From Kineosporia mesophila (GTDB lineage Bacteria > Actinomycetota > Actinomycetes > Actinomycetales > Kineosporiaceae): a stretch of DNA of 64,000 bases. Each line of letters opens with the position of its first letter. Position 1 is the first letter of the stretch. Below are positions 7,938 to 15,660 of the stretch, piece by piece. The translations under genes were made by a program, and so were the position numbers. The DNA lies in the NCBI RefSeq assembly GCF_021129235.1, contig NZ_JAJOMA010000016.1, forward strand, positions 62,001-126,000. Direction: 5' to 3'. The notes beneath the pieces are model-generated. The model was not told the DNA's origin, searched no databases, and saw nothing but the letters and a program-made list of their open reading frames with translations.

Positions 7938-9065
7938 CTACTTGAGGTCAGACTCTTTGTAGTAGCCCGATTCCACGAGAACCTTCTCGTAGTTGTCCTT
8001 GTAGACGATGACCGGCTCAAGGAGCTGCGACGGCACGACCTTCTTGCCGTTGTCGTAGTCCTTGGTGTTGTTCACCTCGGGCTCTTCGCCCTTCATCACC
8101 TTGTCGGCCATGTTCACGGCGACGTCGGCGAGCTCACGCGTGTCCTTGTAGATGGTCGCGTACTGCTCACCCTTGATGATCGACTTGACCGACGCCTCCT
8201 CGGCGTCCTGGCCGGTGACGATCGGGAAGGGGTCACCCTTGCCGTAACCGGCGCTGCTCAGGGCCGAGAGGATGCCGATGCTCATGCCGTCGTACGGGGA
8301 CAGCACACCGTCAACCTTGGTGTCGCCCTTGTACGCCTTGGTGATGACGTTCTCCATGCGGGCCTGAGCGGTCTCCGGCTTCCACTGGAGGGTGGCGACC
8401 GTCTTGAAGTCCGTCTCGCCGCTCTGGACCACGAGGGTCTTGTCGTCGAGGTACGGCTTCAGGGTGTCCATCGCGCCGTTGTAGAAGAACGTGGCGTTGT
8501 TGTCGTCGGGCGAACCGGCGAACAGCTCGATGTTGAACGGGCCCTTGGCGTCGCCGTCGGAACCGTCCTCCTTCTTCAGGCCGAGGCCCACGAGGAGGGA
8601 GGTGGCCTGCTGGACGCCGACCTTGTAGTTGTCGAAGCTGGCGTAGTAGTCGACAGCGTCGGTGTCACGGATCAGGCGGTCATAGGAGATGACCTTGATG
8701 CCCTGCTCCTTGGCCGACTCCAGCTGCGTGGTCAGCGCGGTGCCGTCGATCGCGGCGACGATGAGAACACGGGCGCCCTGGGCGATCTGGTTCTCGATCT
8801 GCTCGACCTGGGTCGGGATCTTGTCCTCGGCGTACTCGAGGCTGACCTTGTAACCGAGCTTCTCGAGCGCGGCCTTGACGTTGTCACCGTCATTGATCCA
8901 GCGCTCGGACGACCGGGTCGGCATGGTCACGCCGACCAGCGAGCCCTTGACGTCCTCGCCCGCCTTGGGAGCGTCTCCACCGGTCTTCTCGGCCGACCCA
9001 CAGGCGGCCAGGGCCGCCATCAGGGTGAAGCCGGCGACGATCCGGGTAACTCTGCTGCGTTGCAT
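7938..9065 (-). CDS. chvE: Sugar-binding lipoprotein of the ABC importer (ChvE type)
   Basis: A 375-residue extracytoplasmic solute-binding lipoprotein. Its signal peptide ends in a lipobox 'MAALAAC', followed by '[16 protein letters not shown]'. The mature part is type-I periplasmic-binding fold: '[20 protein letters not shown]', '[12 protein letters not shown]', '[17 protein letters not shown]' and '[14 protein letters not shown]', the pattern of ChvE/multiple-monosaccharide-binding proteins. I prefer the ATG at 9065 over the one at 9095 because GGAGAG lies 5 bases upstream and it yields a compact signal peptide. It follows araA by 71 bp. The ligand is probably L-arabinose or another aldose. 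Confidence 0.93.
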   Translation of the reverse strand: MQRSRVTRIVAGFTLMAALAACGSAEKTGGDAPKAGEDVKGSLVGVTMPTRSSERWINDGDNVKAALEKLGYKVSLEYAEDKIPTQVEQIENQIAQGARVLIVAAIDGTALTTQLESAKEQGIKVISYDRLIRDTDAVDYYASFDNYKVGVQQATSLLVGLGLKKEDGSDGDAKGPFNIELFAGSPDDNNATFFYNGAMDTLKPYLDDKTLVVQSGETDFKTVATLQWKPETAQARMENVITKAYKGDTKVDGVLSPYDGMSIGILSALSSAGYGKGDPFPIVTGQDAEEASVKSIIKGEQYATIYKDTRELADVAVNMADKVMKGEEPEVNNTKDYDNGKKVVPSQLLEPVIVYKDNYEKVLVESGYYKESDLK

Positions 9066-9136
9066 CTGTTCTCTCCGGTGCTCTGAGACGGCCATCCTTG
9101 GCCGCCGGGCAGTTTGTGATACAGGGGAGCGTTACG

Positions 9137-10642
9137 TCAGAAGCCTTGCGCCAGGCGGTAGTACGCCTGGTTCCACCTCAGTTCACGGCCGAACGAACGG
9201 ACGTCGGTCGAGGCGTCGATCAGTGCGAGCTCGGTCTCGAGCATGTCCGCGAGGTCGCCGAGGTGCTCACCGGTGAGAGCCGTGGACAGCACCGTGTGGT
9301 GCGGGCCACCGGCGGTGAGCCAGGCCTCGGCGGACGTCGCCAGGTCCGGCTGGGGCTTCCAGACGGCCCGGGCAACGGGGAGGTTCGGTAGTGCTTCCAG
9401 TGGTTCGACAACCTCGATCTGGTTGGCGACGAACCGGAACCGGTCGCCCATGTCGGCGATACCGATCGTGACCGCCTCGCCCGGCGCGGCGTCGAACACC
9501 ATGCGCACCGGGTCCTCACGGCCTCCGATACCCAGCGGATGGATCTCGATCCTCGGCTTGCCGACGGCGATGCTCGGGCAGACCTCGAGCATGTGCGCAC
9601 CGAGAATGAGCTCCTGGCCAGGCACCAGGTGGTAGGTGTAGTCCTCCATGAACGACGTGCCGCCGGGCAGGCCCTGCGCCGTCGCCTTCAGGGTGTGGAG
9701 GAGGACCGAGGTCTTCCAGTCGCCTTCGCCTCCGAAGCCGAAGCCGTCAGCCATCAGCCGCTGCACGGCCAGGCCGGGCAGCTGGCGCAGACCGCCGAGG
9801 TCTTCGAAGTTCGTGGTGAAGGCCTTGAAGTCACCCTCGGCCAGGAAGGTCCGCAGCCCGACCTCGATGCGGGCGCCGTAGCGCAGCGACTCGTGCCGCT
9901 CGCCACCCACCCGCAGCTCGGGGGCCACGTCGTAGAGGTCTTCGTACTCCGCGACCAGCGCGGTGATCGCCGCGTCGTCCACCGCGTCCACGACCTCGAC
10001 CAGGTCGTTGACACCGTAGGTGTTCACCGAGGTACCGAACTTCAGCTCGGCCTCGACCTTGTCGCCCTCGGTCACCGCGACGTTCCGCATGTTGTCGCCG
10101 AACCGGGCCAGGCGCAAGGTGCGCATGGCGTGGCGGCCGGCCGCGGCGTGCGCCCAGACCCCGACCTTCGCCAGCGTGCGCGGCGAGCTGACGTGGCCGG
10201 CGACGGTCTTGCGCGGGGTGCCGAGACGGGTCTGGATGTAACCGAACTCGCGGTCGCCGTGGGCGGCCTGGTTCAGGTTCATGAAGTCCATGTCGATCTG
10301 CGCCCAGGGCAGGCCCTCGTTCGCCTGGGTGTGCAGGTGCAGCAGGGGCTTGTCGAGCGCGTCCAGGCCGGAGATCCACATCTTGGCCGGGGAGAACGTG
10401 TGCATCCAGGCGATCAGGCCGATGACGCTGTCGTCGGCGTTGGCCTCGAGCATCAGGCGGCGGATCGAGGACGAGTCCTTCAGGACCGGCTTCCAGACGA
10501 TCTCGACCGGGACCTCGGCCGCGTCGTTCAGCGCCCGGGCGATGGTCTGCGACTGGGAGGCGACCTGGTCGAGCACGTCGTCGCCGTAGAGGTTCTGGCT
10601 GCCCGTGAGGAACCAGATGGTGCGGTTGGTCGTTGTCGTCAT
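9137..10642 (-). CDS. araA: L-arabinose isomerase
   Basis: Converts L-arabinose to L-ribulose in the cytoplasm. The 501-residue length is normal. Visible family motifs are '[15 protein letters not shown]' at the N-terminus, '[12 protein letters not shown]', '[15 protein letters not shown]', '[10 protein letters not shown]' and '[13 protein letters not shown]'; the last two carry the metal/catalytic glutamates and a histidine. A late 'GGPHHTV' supplies another histidine. The ATG at 10642 has AAGGA 8 bases upstream, which is better than the upstream GTG at 10660. A 7-bp hairpin (CCCTGGG/CCCAGGG, 10687-10714) separates it from araD. Confidence 0.97.
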   Translation of the reverse strand: MTTTTNRTIWFLTGSQNLYGDDVLDQVASQSQTIARALNDAAEVPVEIVWKPVLKDSSSIRRLMLEANADDSVIGLIAWMHTFSPAKMWISGLDALDKPLLHLHTQANEGLPWAQIDMDFMNLNQAAHGDREFGYIQTRLGTPRKTVAGHVSSPRTLAKVGVWAHAAAGRHAMRTLRLARFGDNMRNVAVTEGDKVEAELKFGTSVNTYGVNDLVEVVDAVDDAAITALVAEYEDLYDVAPELRVGGERHESLRYGARIEVGLRTFLAEGDFKAFTTNFEDLGGLRQLPGLAVQRLMADGFGFGGEGDWKTSVLLHTLKATAQGLPGGTSFMEDYTYHLVPGQELILGAHMLEVCPSIAVGKPRIEIHPLGIGGREDPVRMVFDAAPGEAVTIGIADMGDRFRFVANQIEVVEPLEALPNLPVARAVWKPQPDLATSAEAWLTAGGPHHTVLSTALTGEHLGDLADMLETELALIDASTDVRSFGRELRWNQAYYRLAQGF

Positions 10643-10724
10643 ATCAAGAATCCTTGTCACGCAGGCCGATCACAGGATGCGAAGGCCCCTGGGACGACGA
10701 TGGACGCCCCAGGGACCGACGCGG

Positions 10725-11399
10725 TCAGCGGCCGTAGACGTTCTGGTAGCGGGCGTAGAGGCTGTCGATGTCGGTCTGGTCGAGGCGGTTCACCGGGCCG
10801 AGCGTGCGAGCGATGTGCACGGTGCGCGCGACCTCTTCCAGCATCACCGCGGCCTTGACCGCAGCCTTGGCGCTCTTGCCGATCGTGAACGGGCCGTGCT
10901 GGGCCATCAGGACGGCCGGGGAGTTGTGGCCGGTCAGCGTCTCGACGATGCCGCGGCCGATCGAGTCGTCGCCGATCAGCGCGAACGGGCCGACCGGGAT
11001 GTCGCCGCCGAACTCGTCCGCCATCATCGTCAGCACGCACGGGATCGACTCGCGCCGGGCCGCCCAGGCCGTGGCGTAGGTCGAGTGCGTGTGCACCACG
11101 CCGTTGACGTGCGCCATGTGCTTGTACACGTAGGCGTGCGCGGCGGTGTCGGACGACGGGGAGTGGTTGCCCTCGACCAGGTTCCCGTCGAAGTCGACCA
11201 CCACCATCGACTCCGCGCCGAGCTCGTCGTAGCGCACGCCCGAGGGCTTGATCACGAGCAGGTCGGCATCGGGCACGCGGGCCGACACGTTGCCGGCGGT
11301 CCAGACCACCAGGCCGTTGGCCGGCAGTTCGGCGTGCAGGGCGGCGACCTCTTCGCGGACGGAGGAGATCGTGGAGCGGATGTCTTCGGTGATGGTCAC
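10725..11399 (-). CDS. araD: L-ribulose-5-phosphate 4-epimerase
   Basis: A 224-residue class II aldolase-family epimerase, making D-xylulose 5-phosphate from L-ribulose 5-phosphate. 'WTAGNVSARVP' (about 33-43) and 'VIKPSGVRYDEL' bind substrate phosphate. 'GVVHTHSTYATAW' supplies two zinc histidines and 'AVLMAQHGPFTIG' the third. The GTG start overlaps the stop of the araB remnant by 4 nt (GTGA), so translation is coupled to that truncated ORF. This coupling is the likely reason the remnant has kept its ribosome binding site. Confidence 0.96.
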   Translation of the reverse strand: MTITEDIRSTISSVREEVAALHAELPANGLVVWTAGNVSARVPDADLLVIKPSGVRYDELGAESMVVVDFDGNLVEGNHSPSSDTAAHAYVYKHMAHVNGVVHTHSTYATAWAARRESIPCVLTMMADEFGGDIPVGPFALIGDDSIGRGIVETLTGHNSPAVLMAQHGPFTIGKSAKAAVKAAVMLEEVARTVHIARTLGPVNRLDQTDIDSLYARYQNVYGR

Positions 11400-11677
11400 G
11401 GCTTCCCAGCAATCTGCCCGGCGCGCACCTGGTGCCGCAGAGCCGTCAATCTCTTCGGTACGTCGTTGCCACCGCGCGCGAAGTGGTCCTGCGGCGCGGT
11501 GTGCTCACGGAACAGCGGATCAGCTGCCGCGGCTTTCGGGGTACGGGCGGCGGGGACGTTCACACCGGGGAGAACGCACTCGACCACGGTGTGCGGACGG
11601 TTGCCCCGCGACAGGGTTCCGGGGCCGACGCCGACGGCAACAGCCGCCGGATCGTCGAACAGCGGTACCGCTGTCAT
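11396..11677 (-). pseudogene. araB: L-ribulokinase (AraB) deletion remnant, about 93 codons
   Basis: The ORF sits where araB normally starts the operon and has a strong ribosome binding site (GAAGGAG 7-8 bases before ATG). Its first ~40 residues ('AVAVGVGPGTLSRGN', 'HTVVECVLPGVNVP') resemble the AraB N-terminus (V.GVD.GTLSGRA ... HAVVERVLPG). Its last ~45 ('DPLFREHTAPQDHFARGGND', then 'VPKRLTALR') resemble the actinobacterial AraB C-terminus (LFAEY..LHD.FGRG.NDVM.RL). Everything between, roughly 450 residues including the substrate and ATP sites, is missing. The phosphate-binding motif is also altered (GVGPGT for GVDFGT). It cannot be an active kinase. Motif comparison is from memory of the family. 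Confidence 0.65.
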
Positions 11678-11710
11678 GGTCGTCTCCTTCGACGTACTCA
11701 AACACCAAGA

Positions 11711-11726
11711 TTGTGAACGTTAACAA
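11711..11726. promoter_or_regulatory. LacI-type operator O1 downstream of the ara promoter
   Basis: TTGTGAACGTTAACAA is a 16-bp palindrome with one mismatched pair and a central CG, the usual form of LacI-family operators. It lies just after the predicted transcription start and upstream of the ribosome binding site of the araB remnant, a typical repressor position. A near copy is at 11880-11895. Confidence 0.7.
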
Positions 11727-11742
11727 CGCTCGCTGGGGTGAG

Positions 11743-11772
11743 AGCTTGAGGTACACGCCACATCGCTGTCAA
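11743..11772 (-). promoter_or_regulatory. Predicted sigma-70-type promoter of the arabinose operon
   Basis: A perfect -35 box TTGACA (11772-11767) and a weak -10 box CAAGCT (11748-11743), 18 bp apart, lie on the minus strand. The predicted start near 11736 is followed by operator O1 and then the ribosome binding site at about 11685-11691. Confidence 0.5.
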
Positions 11773-11879
11773 GGACTCCTTTCGGCCCTTGCGCGCAGCC
11801 TTTGGCAAGCACTGAACCGCAGCTCAAAAGGGGCAAAGCTCTTCGTGTTGTAACCGGTACTGCACTCTGAGCTGCGCAT

Positions 11880-11895
11880 TTGTGACCGTTAACTA
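11880..11895. promoter_or_regulatory. Second LacI-type operator O2
   Basis: TTGTGACCGTTAACTA matches O1 at 13 of 16 positions. The two centres are 169 bp apart, about 16 helical turns, which would put both sites on the same DNA face and allow a repression loop. The remaining sequence from about 11900 to 12155 shows no gene I can support. Confidence 0.6.
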
Positions 11896-12155
11896 GTCCC
11901 GCGCCATCCAGGTCTTTCGGCGACTCTGAAACCGGAACGGATGTGGCTGAAGTGACAACGATTTGGTCACCGCACGACGAACGGTAGCCCAAGCGCGACG
12001 AATGGACGATTCCGGACCACCAGCGGTTGGCGAGCGTGGAACGGTCCGGACGCCCGCAGTGCCGCGTCCCTGCCCCCGCCCTTGTCGAAACACCCCGTGA
12101 CGCACCATAAACTGAGCGCTATCAAAGCTGGTCACGGCGGGATTGAGGGTGACGT

Positions 12156-12494
12156 GTGAACAAGACGGGGACAGCTCGCCGGCTCGTGCGCTACCGGCGG
12201 TACATCGACGCCCTCCGGGCCGGCCTGCTGGCCGTCGGCACCCTGGCCCTCACCGTGACCCTGGAGGTGATCGTCCTGCTCACCGCGGACGACCGGGCCC
12301 GCGGTGACGAGCTGCTCGACGCGGCCCTGCTCACGGCGGGCCTGGTCGTCGCGCCACTGGTCACCGCGGGCCTGGCGTCTCTCGTGCTGACCCGGTCAGT
12401 GCTGCACCACCGCCAGCTGCTGGCCGAAACCTGTTACTGGGTGGTCGGTTGCGACCTTGCCATAGGAATCGTGGTGGTACTGGACAGGCCCTAG
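12156..12494 (+). CDS. Small hypothetical membrane protein
   Basis: A 112-residue protein not assigned to a family. It has a basic N-terminus ('RRLVRYRRYIDALRAG') followed by three hydrophobic segments at about residues 24-44, 57-78 and 93-109. Most charged residues sit in two short loops ('TADDRARGDEL', 'RSVLHHRQL'). The GTG start has a GAGGG-like sequence ahead. It converges on the exporter gene with a 4-nt overlap. The hydrophobic, third-position GC-rich composition supports a real gene. Function unknown. Confidence 0.65.
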   Translation: MNKTGTARRLVRYRRYIDALRAGLLAVGTLALTVTLEVIVLLTADDRARGDELLDAALLTAGLVVAPLVTAGLASLVLTRSVLHHRQLLAETCYWVVGCDLAIGIVVVLDRP

Positions 12495-12805
12495 TGGGCC
12501 AGCTTCAGGCCGACCACGCCGCCGACGATCATGAGCAGCAGCAGAATCTTCACCGTCGACACCGGTTCTTCGCCCGAGGCCATGGAGTACCCCACGGTCA
12601 GGACGGCGCCGATGCCCACCCAGACGGCGTAGGACGTGCCGACCGGAAGGGAGCGCATCGCCACGCCCAGCCCGGCCGTGCTGGCGAGGATGGCGACCGC
12701 GAACACCACGGTGGGAAGGGGTTTGGTGAATCCCTCGGAACGGCCCAGGGCCGTGGCCCAGACGGCCTCGAGGACACCGGAGAGACAGAGCACGAGCCAC
12801 GACAC
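12491..12805 (-). CDS. sugE: SMR-family guanidinium exporter (SugE/Gdx)
   Basis: A 104-residue four-helix small multidrug resistance protein. The membrane-embedded glutamate occurs in 'LSGVLEAVWATALGRSEGFT' (about residues 7-26), whose W and GFT positions fit the Gdx/SugE guanidinium-export subtype rather than EmrE. 'LPVGTSYAVWVGIGAVLTV' is the usual helix 3. I moved the start from the longest frame to a GTG at 12805, which has GGAGG 6 bases upstream and gives the family's ~105-residue length. A guanidine-III riboswitch sits directly ahead, supporting guanidinium as the substrate. Confidence 0.93.
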   Translation of the reverse strand: MSWLVLCLSGVLEAVWATALGRSEGFTKPLPTVVFAVAILASTAGLGVAMRSLPVGTSYAVWVGIGAVLTVGYSMASGEEPVSTVKILLLLMIVGGVVGLKLAH

Positions 12806-12818
12806 GACGAGCCTCCAG

Positions 12819-12862
12819 ATGCCGTCTTGTCGCGCTCCGGGTACGGCACCCCTCGTCCGGGA
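12819..12862 (-). promoter_or_regulatory. Guanidine-III (ykkC-III) riboswitch
   Basis: The minus-strand sequence reads CCGGACGAGG, a short linker, GCCGTACCCGG, a linker, then GACAAGACGGC. These are the conserved blocks of the guanidine-III pseudoknot aptamer, in the right order and spacing. The ribosome binding site GGAGG follows 5 bases later (12816-12812), so guanidinium binding probably exposes it and switches on translation of the exporter. Confidence 0.88.
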
Positions 12863-12921
12863 GCCACGTCGAAGTGGCCCTACGGACCAGGGAAGCACGT
12901 ACCCGGAGCAGTGTCCAGCCC

Positions 12922-13833
12922 TCAGCCCTGTCCGGCGGGGTAGGCCTTCAGCACCTCGTCGCGGGTCGGGATACCGCTGGCCGCACCGGGCCGCTGAACG
13001 GCCAGGGCACTCACCGAGGTGGCGAAACGGGCTGCGGCGGTGAGGCGTTCGAGCAGGTCGCCAGCGGGGTCGGAGCGGTCGAGCTCGGCCGCGAGCGCGC
13101 CGCAGAACGCGTCGCCGGCTCCGGTAGTGTCGACGGCGCGGACCCGGTGGGCGGGGATCGCGACCGGTTCGCTGCCCCGTACCGCGATCAGGGAGCCCTC
13201 GGCGCCCAGGGTCAGCACCACGGCCGGAACCTGTTCCAGCAGACGGGTGATCAGTTCGGGGGCGGGGGCGGGAGCGCCGTTGAGGTCGGCGGCCTCGTGC
13301 TCGTTGACGATGAGGACGTCGAGAAGCACGAGCAGATCGGGAGAGACCTCCCGGGTGGGGGCCGCGTTGAGGAGGACCAGCCCCTGGGACGTGCGGGCCG
13401 CGTCCACCATCGAGCTCTCCGGGATCTCCTGCTGCATCAGCAGAATCTTCGCCGAGGCGACGATCTCGCGTTCCGGGTCGGTGAGTGCGGTGATGGACGC
13501 GTTGGCGCCGGGCACCACGATGATGACGTTCTCGCCGTCGTCGCCGACCGTGATCCAGGCCGTGCCGGTCGGGACGGAGGCCGTGCGGGTGCGGGTCCGG
13601 ACACCGGCCCCGCGCAATTCCGACAGCAGGCGCGCAGCCGCCGCGTCGTCCCCCAAGGCTCCGACGAAAACTGTCTCCGCGCCGCTGCGACCTGCCCCGA
13701 CGGCCTGGTTGGCGCCCTTGCCGCCCGGGTGCTCGGCGACGTCGGTGCCGAGGATGGTCTCCCCCGGCCCGGGGATCCGGGGCGCGCGAACCACATGGTC
13801 AAGATTCACACTGCCGACGACAACGACGGACAT
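12922..13833 (-). CDS. rbsK: Ribokinase (PfkB family)
   Basis: A 303-residue sugar kinase that phosphorylates D-ribose or a related pentose. N-terminal 'VVVVGSVNLDHVVRAPRIPG' and 'HPGGKGANQAVGAGRSG' are PfkB signature 1. 'VRAVDTTGAGDAFCGALAAE' is signature 2 with the catalytic Asp in 'GAGD'. The length is normal. I start at ATG 13833, with AAGGAGG 8 bases upstream, rather than the longer frame. Downstream of it lies the riboswitch-exporter unit on the same strand (60 bp gap), so they could share a transcript. The exact sugar cannot be decided; deoxyribose or other pentoses remain possible. Confidence 0.88.
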   Translation of the reverse strand: MSVVVVGSVNLDHVVRAPRIPGPGETILGTDVAEHPGGKGANQAVGAGRSGAETVFVGALGDDAAAARLLSELRGAGVRTRTRTASVPTGTAWITVGDDGENVIIVVPGANASITALTDPEREIVASAKILLMQQEIPESSMVDAARTSQGLVLLNAAPTREVSPDLLVLLDVLIVNEHEAADLNGAPAPAPELITRLLEQVPAVVLTLGAEGSLIAVRGSEPVAIPAHRVRAVDTTGAGDAFCGALAAELDRSDPAGDLLERLTAAARFATSVSALAVQRPGAASGIPTRDEVLKAYPAGQG

Positions 13834-13893
13834 CCCTACAGCCTCCTTGGCGTGAAAGGACGACAGCCTAGGTCCTGACATTCCCGGGCCCGC

Positions 13894-14080
13894 TCAGGGC
13901 CGACGGCGGTTCAGCGCCCCGACCCCGGCCGGCAGCACCATCACGTCGGCGGGCAGCTTCGCGGTGAGGGTCTGGGCCGCCGATGTTCGCGGCGGTGGAG
14001 ACCATCTCGAACCGCTGCGACGGGGCGCCGGGACGGGAGTTCCACCACCGGGGCCCCGGGCCTGATCGGGATGCTCCGCG
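13894..14080 (-). pseudogene. Possible decayed coding remnant between rbsK and the CNNM genes
   Basis: The stretch 13834-14209 holds no intact gene. On the minus strand two short segments look coding: 'RPGAPSQRFEMVSTAANIGG' ending near 13980, and then, in another frame, 'AQTLTAKLPADVMVLPAG' running to a stop at 13894. A single frameshift near 13983 would join them. I do not recognise the family. The chance of this being ordinary GC-biased non-coding DNA is real. Confidence 0.3.
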
Positions 14081-14209
14081 AGCGCCGGTTCACGGGCCCG
14101 GTTCACACCGGGGCCCGAGCTGCCGAGGATCCGGTATGAGCAGGCCGGGAACCCAGACCCGCAGCGACACGTTGTGCCCGGGAGACAGATACCCCCCAGA
14201 GAGCGAGCG

Positions 14210-14281
14210 ATGGACGACCACGACTATCCATGCCCCCGGAACTGTGCCGATCCTGACGCGGTGAAGGGGGGAACGAACTGA
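14210..14281 (+). CDS. 23-codon ORF coupled to the CNNM gene
   Basis: An ATG at 14210 (GAGAG 7 bases upstream) opens 23 codons with a cysteine-containing centre ('DYPCPRNCADPD') and ends with TGA whose last base is the first base of the next gene's ATG (TGATG). The arrangement suggests translational coupling. It could be a leader peptide sensing a metal or translation state, or a chance ORF. The two-cysteine CxxxxC pattern is notable because the next genes belong to a metal-related transporter family. Confidence 0.4.
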   Translation: MDDHDYPCPRNCADPDAVKGGTN

Positions 14282-15660
14282 TGTGGGTCCTGTCCCTGCT
14301 CCTGGGTGTACTGGTGGTGCTGGCGATCACTGCCGTCACCGGATACTTCGTGGCGCAGGAATTCGCGTACATGGCGGTGGACCGGTCGGCCCTGAGGGCC
14401 CGGGCGGATGCCGGTGACACGGCGGCCGAGCGGGCCCTGAAGGTCACGCAGCGCACGTCGTTCATGTTGTCGGGCGCCCAGCTGGGCATCACCGTCACCG
14501 GCCTGCTCGTCGGTTACGTGGCCGAGCCGCTGATCGGTGAGGCCCTGGGTGAGGCCCTCGGCGGTGTCGGGGTTCCCACCGGTGTCGGCATCGCGATCGG
14601 CACCGTTCTGGCCCTGCTGTTCTCCACCGCCGTGCAGATGATCTTCGGTGAGCTGTTCCCGAAGAACCTGGCCATCGCCCGGCCCGACCCGGTCGCCCTC
14701 TGGCTGGCCGGCTCGACCAGCGCCTACCTGACCGTCTTCGGCTGGCTGATCCAGATCTTCGACAAGTCCTCGAACGCCCTGCTGAAGGTGCTGGGCATCG
14801 AGCCGGCGCACGACGTGGAGCACTCGGCCACGGCCCGCGACCTGGAGCACATCGTGGCCGAGTCGGCGCAGAGCGGTGACCTGCCCCAGGAGCTGTCGCT
14901 GCTGCTCGACCGCATTCTCGACTTCCCGCAGCAAGATGTGCAGCACGCGATGATCCCGCGCACCGCCGTCGGGGTGGTGCACTCGGACGACCCGCTGACC
15001 CGGGTGCGTGAGCTGATGAGCACGGGGCACAGCCGCTACCCGGTACTGGGCCCGGACGACGCCGTGCTCGGCGTCGTGCACCTGCAGGACGTGCTGACGC
15101 TGAAGCCCGACCACCCGGGAACGGCGACGGACATCATGCGCCCCGCCACCCTGGTGCCGACCACCATGCCGCTGACCTCCCTGCTGCGACTGCTGGTGAC
15201 CAAGCGGGCCCAGCTGGCCTGCGTGCTGGACGAGTGGGGCGGTTTCGCCGGCCTGATCACGTCCGAGGACCTGGCCGAAGAACTGGTCGGTGAGATCACC
15301 GACGAGCACGACCCGGCGGATTCGGGCAAGCGTCTCCGGCCCCCGCGGGCCGACGACGGCACCTGGCTGCTGCCCGGTTCCACTCCGCTGGACGAGGCGG
15401 AACGGGCCGTGGACAGCGAACTTCCGAGGGGCGACTTCGAGACCCTGGCCGGGCTGGTCATCGCCCGCCACGGTTCGCTGCCCGGGGTGGGCACGGTGGT
15501 CGAGGTGGAACTGCCCACCGACCCGGCCCTGCTGGCCCTGGACGGCGACCCACCCGTCTTCGTGATGTCCGCGGAGGTGATGCGGGTGGAGCGGCACGTC
15601 CCGGCCGAGCTCCGCCTGCGCATCGACGAGCAGAAGACCGACGAGGAGGTGGAGGCATGA
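14281..15660 (+). CDS. CNNM/CBS/CorC_HlyC membrane protein (hemolysin III-like, putative Mg/Co efflux)
   Basis: A 459-residue member of the DUF21 (CNNM) family. Three to four membrane helices lie in residues 1-160 ('GYFVAQEFAYMAVDRSALRA' and 'FGELFPKNLAIARPD' are signatures). A CBS pair spans about 215-335 ('MIPRTAVGVVHSDDPLTRVR', 'VLDEWGGFAGLITSEDLAEE'), and a C-terminal CorC_HlyC domain about 345-435 ('ETLAGLVIARHGSLPGVGTV'). Bacterial relatives export magnesium or cobalt. GGGG lies 9-12 bases before the ATG. It is followed by a shorter paralogue with a 4-nt overlap, forming a pair often seen in actinobacteria. Confidence 0.9.
   Translation: MWVLSLLLGVLVVLAITAVTGYFVAQEFAYMAVDRSALRARADAGDTAAERALKVTQRTSFMLSGAQLGITVTGLLVGYVAEPLIGEALGEALGGVGVPTGVGIAIGTVLALLFSTAVQMIFGELFPKNLAIARPDPVALWLAGSTSAYLTVFGWLIQIFDKSSNALLKVLGIEPAHDVEHSATARDLEHIVAESAQSGDLPQELSLLLDRILDFPQQDVQHAMIPRTAVGVVHSDDPLTRVRELMSTGHSRYPVLGPDDAVLGVVHLQDVLTLKPDHPGTATDIMRPATLVPTTMPLTSLLRLLVTKRAQLACVLDEWGGFAGLITSEDLAEELVGEITDEHDPADSGKRLRPPRADDGTWLLPGSTPLDEAERAVDSELPRGDFETLAGLVIARHGSLPGVGTVVEVELPTDPALLALDGDPPVFVMSAEVMRVERHVPAELRLRIDEQKTDEEVEA

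Noticed and set aside
12840-12900. Guanidine-I and guanidine-II riboswitches considered upstream of sugE
   Set aside because: The sequence lacks the ACGR-loop double hairpin and the ykkC core, but matches the guanidine-III blocks throughout.
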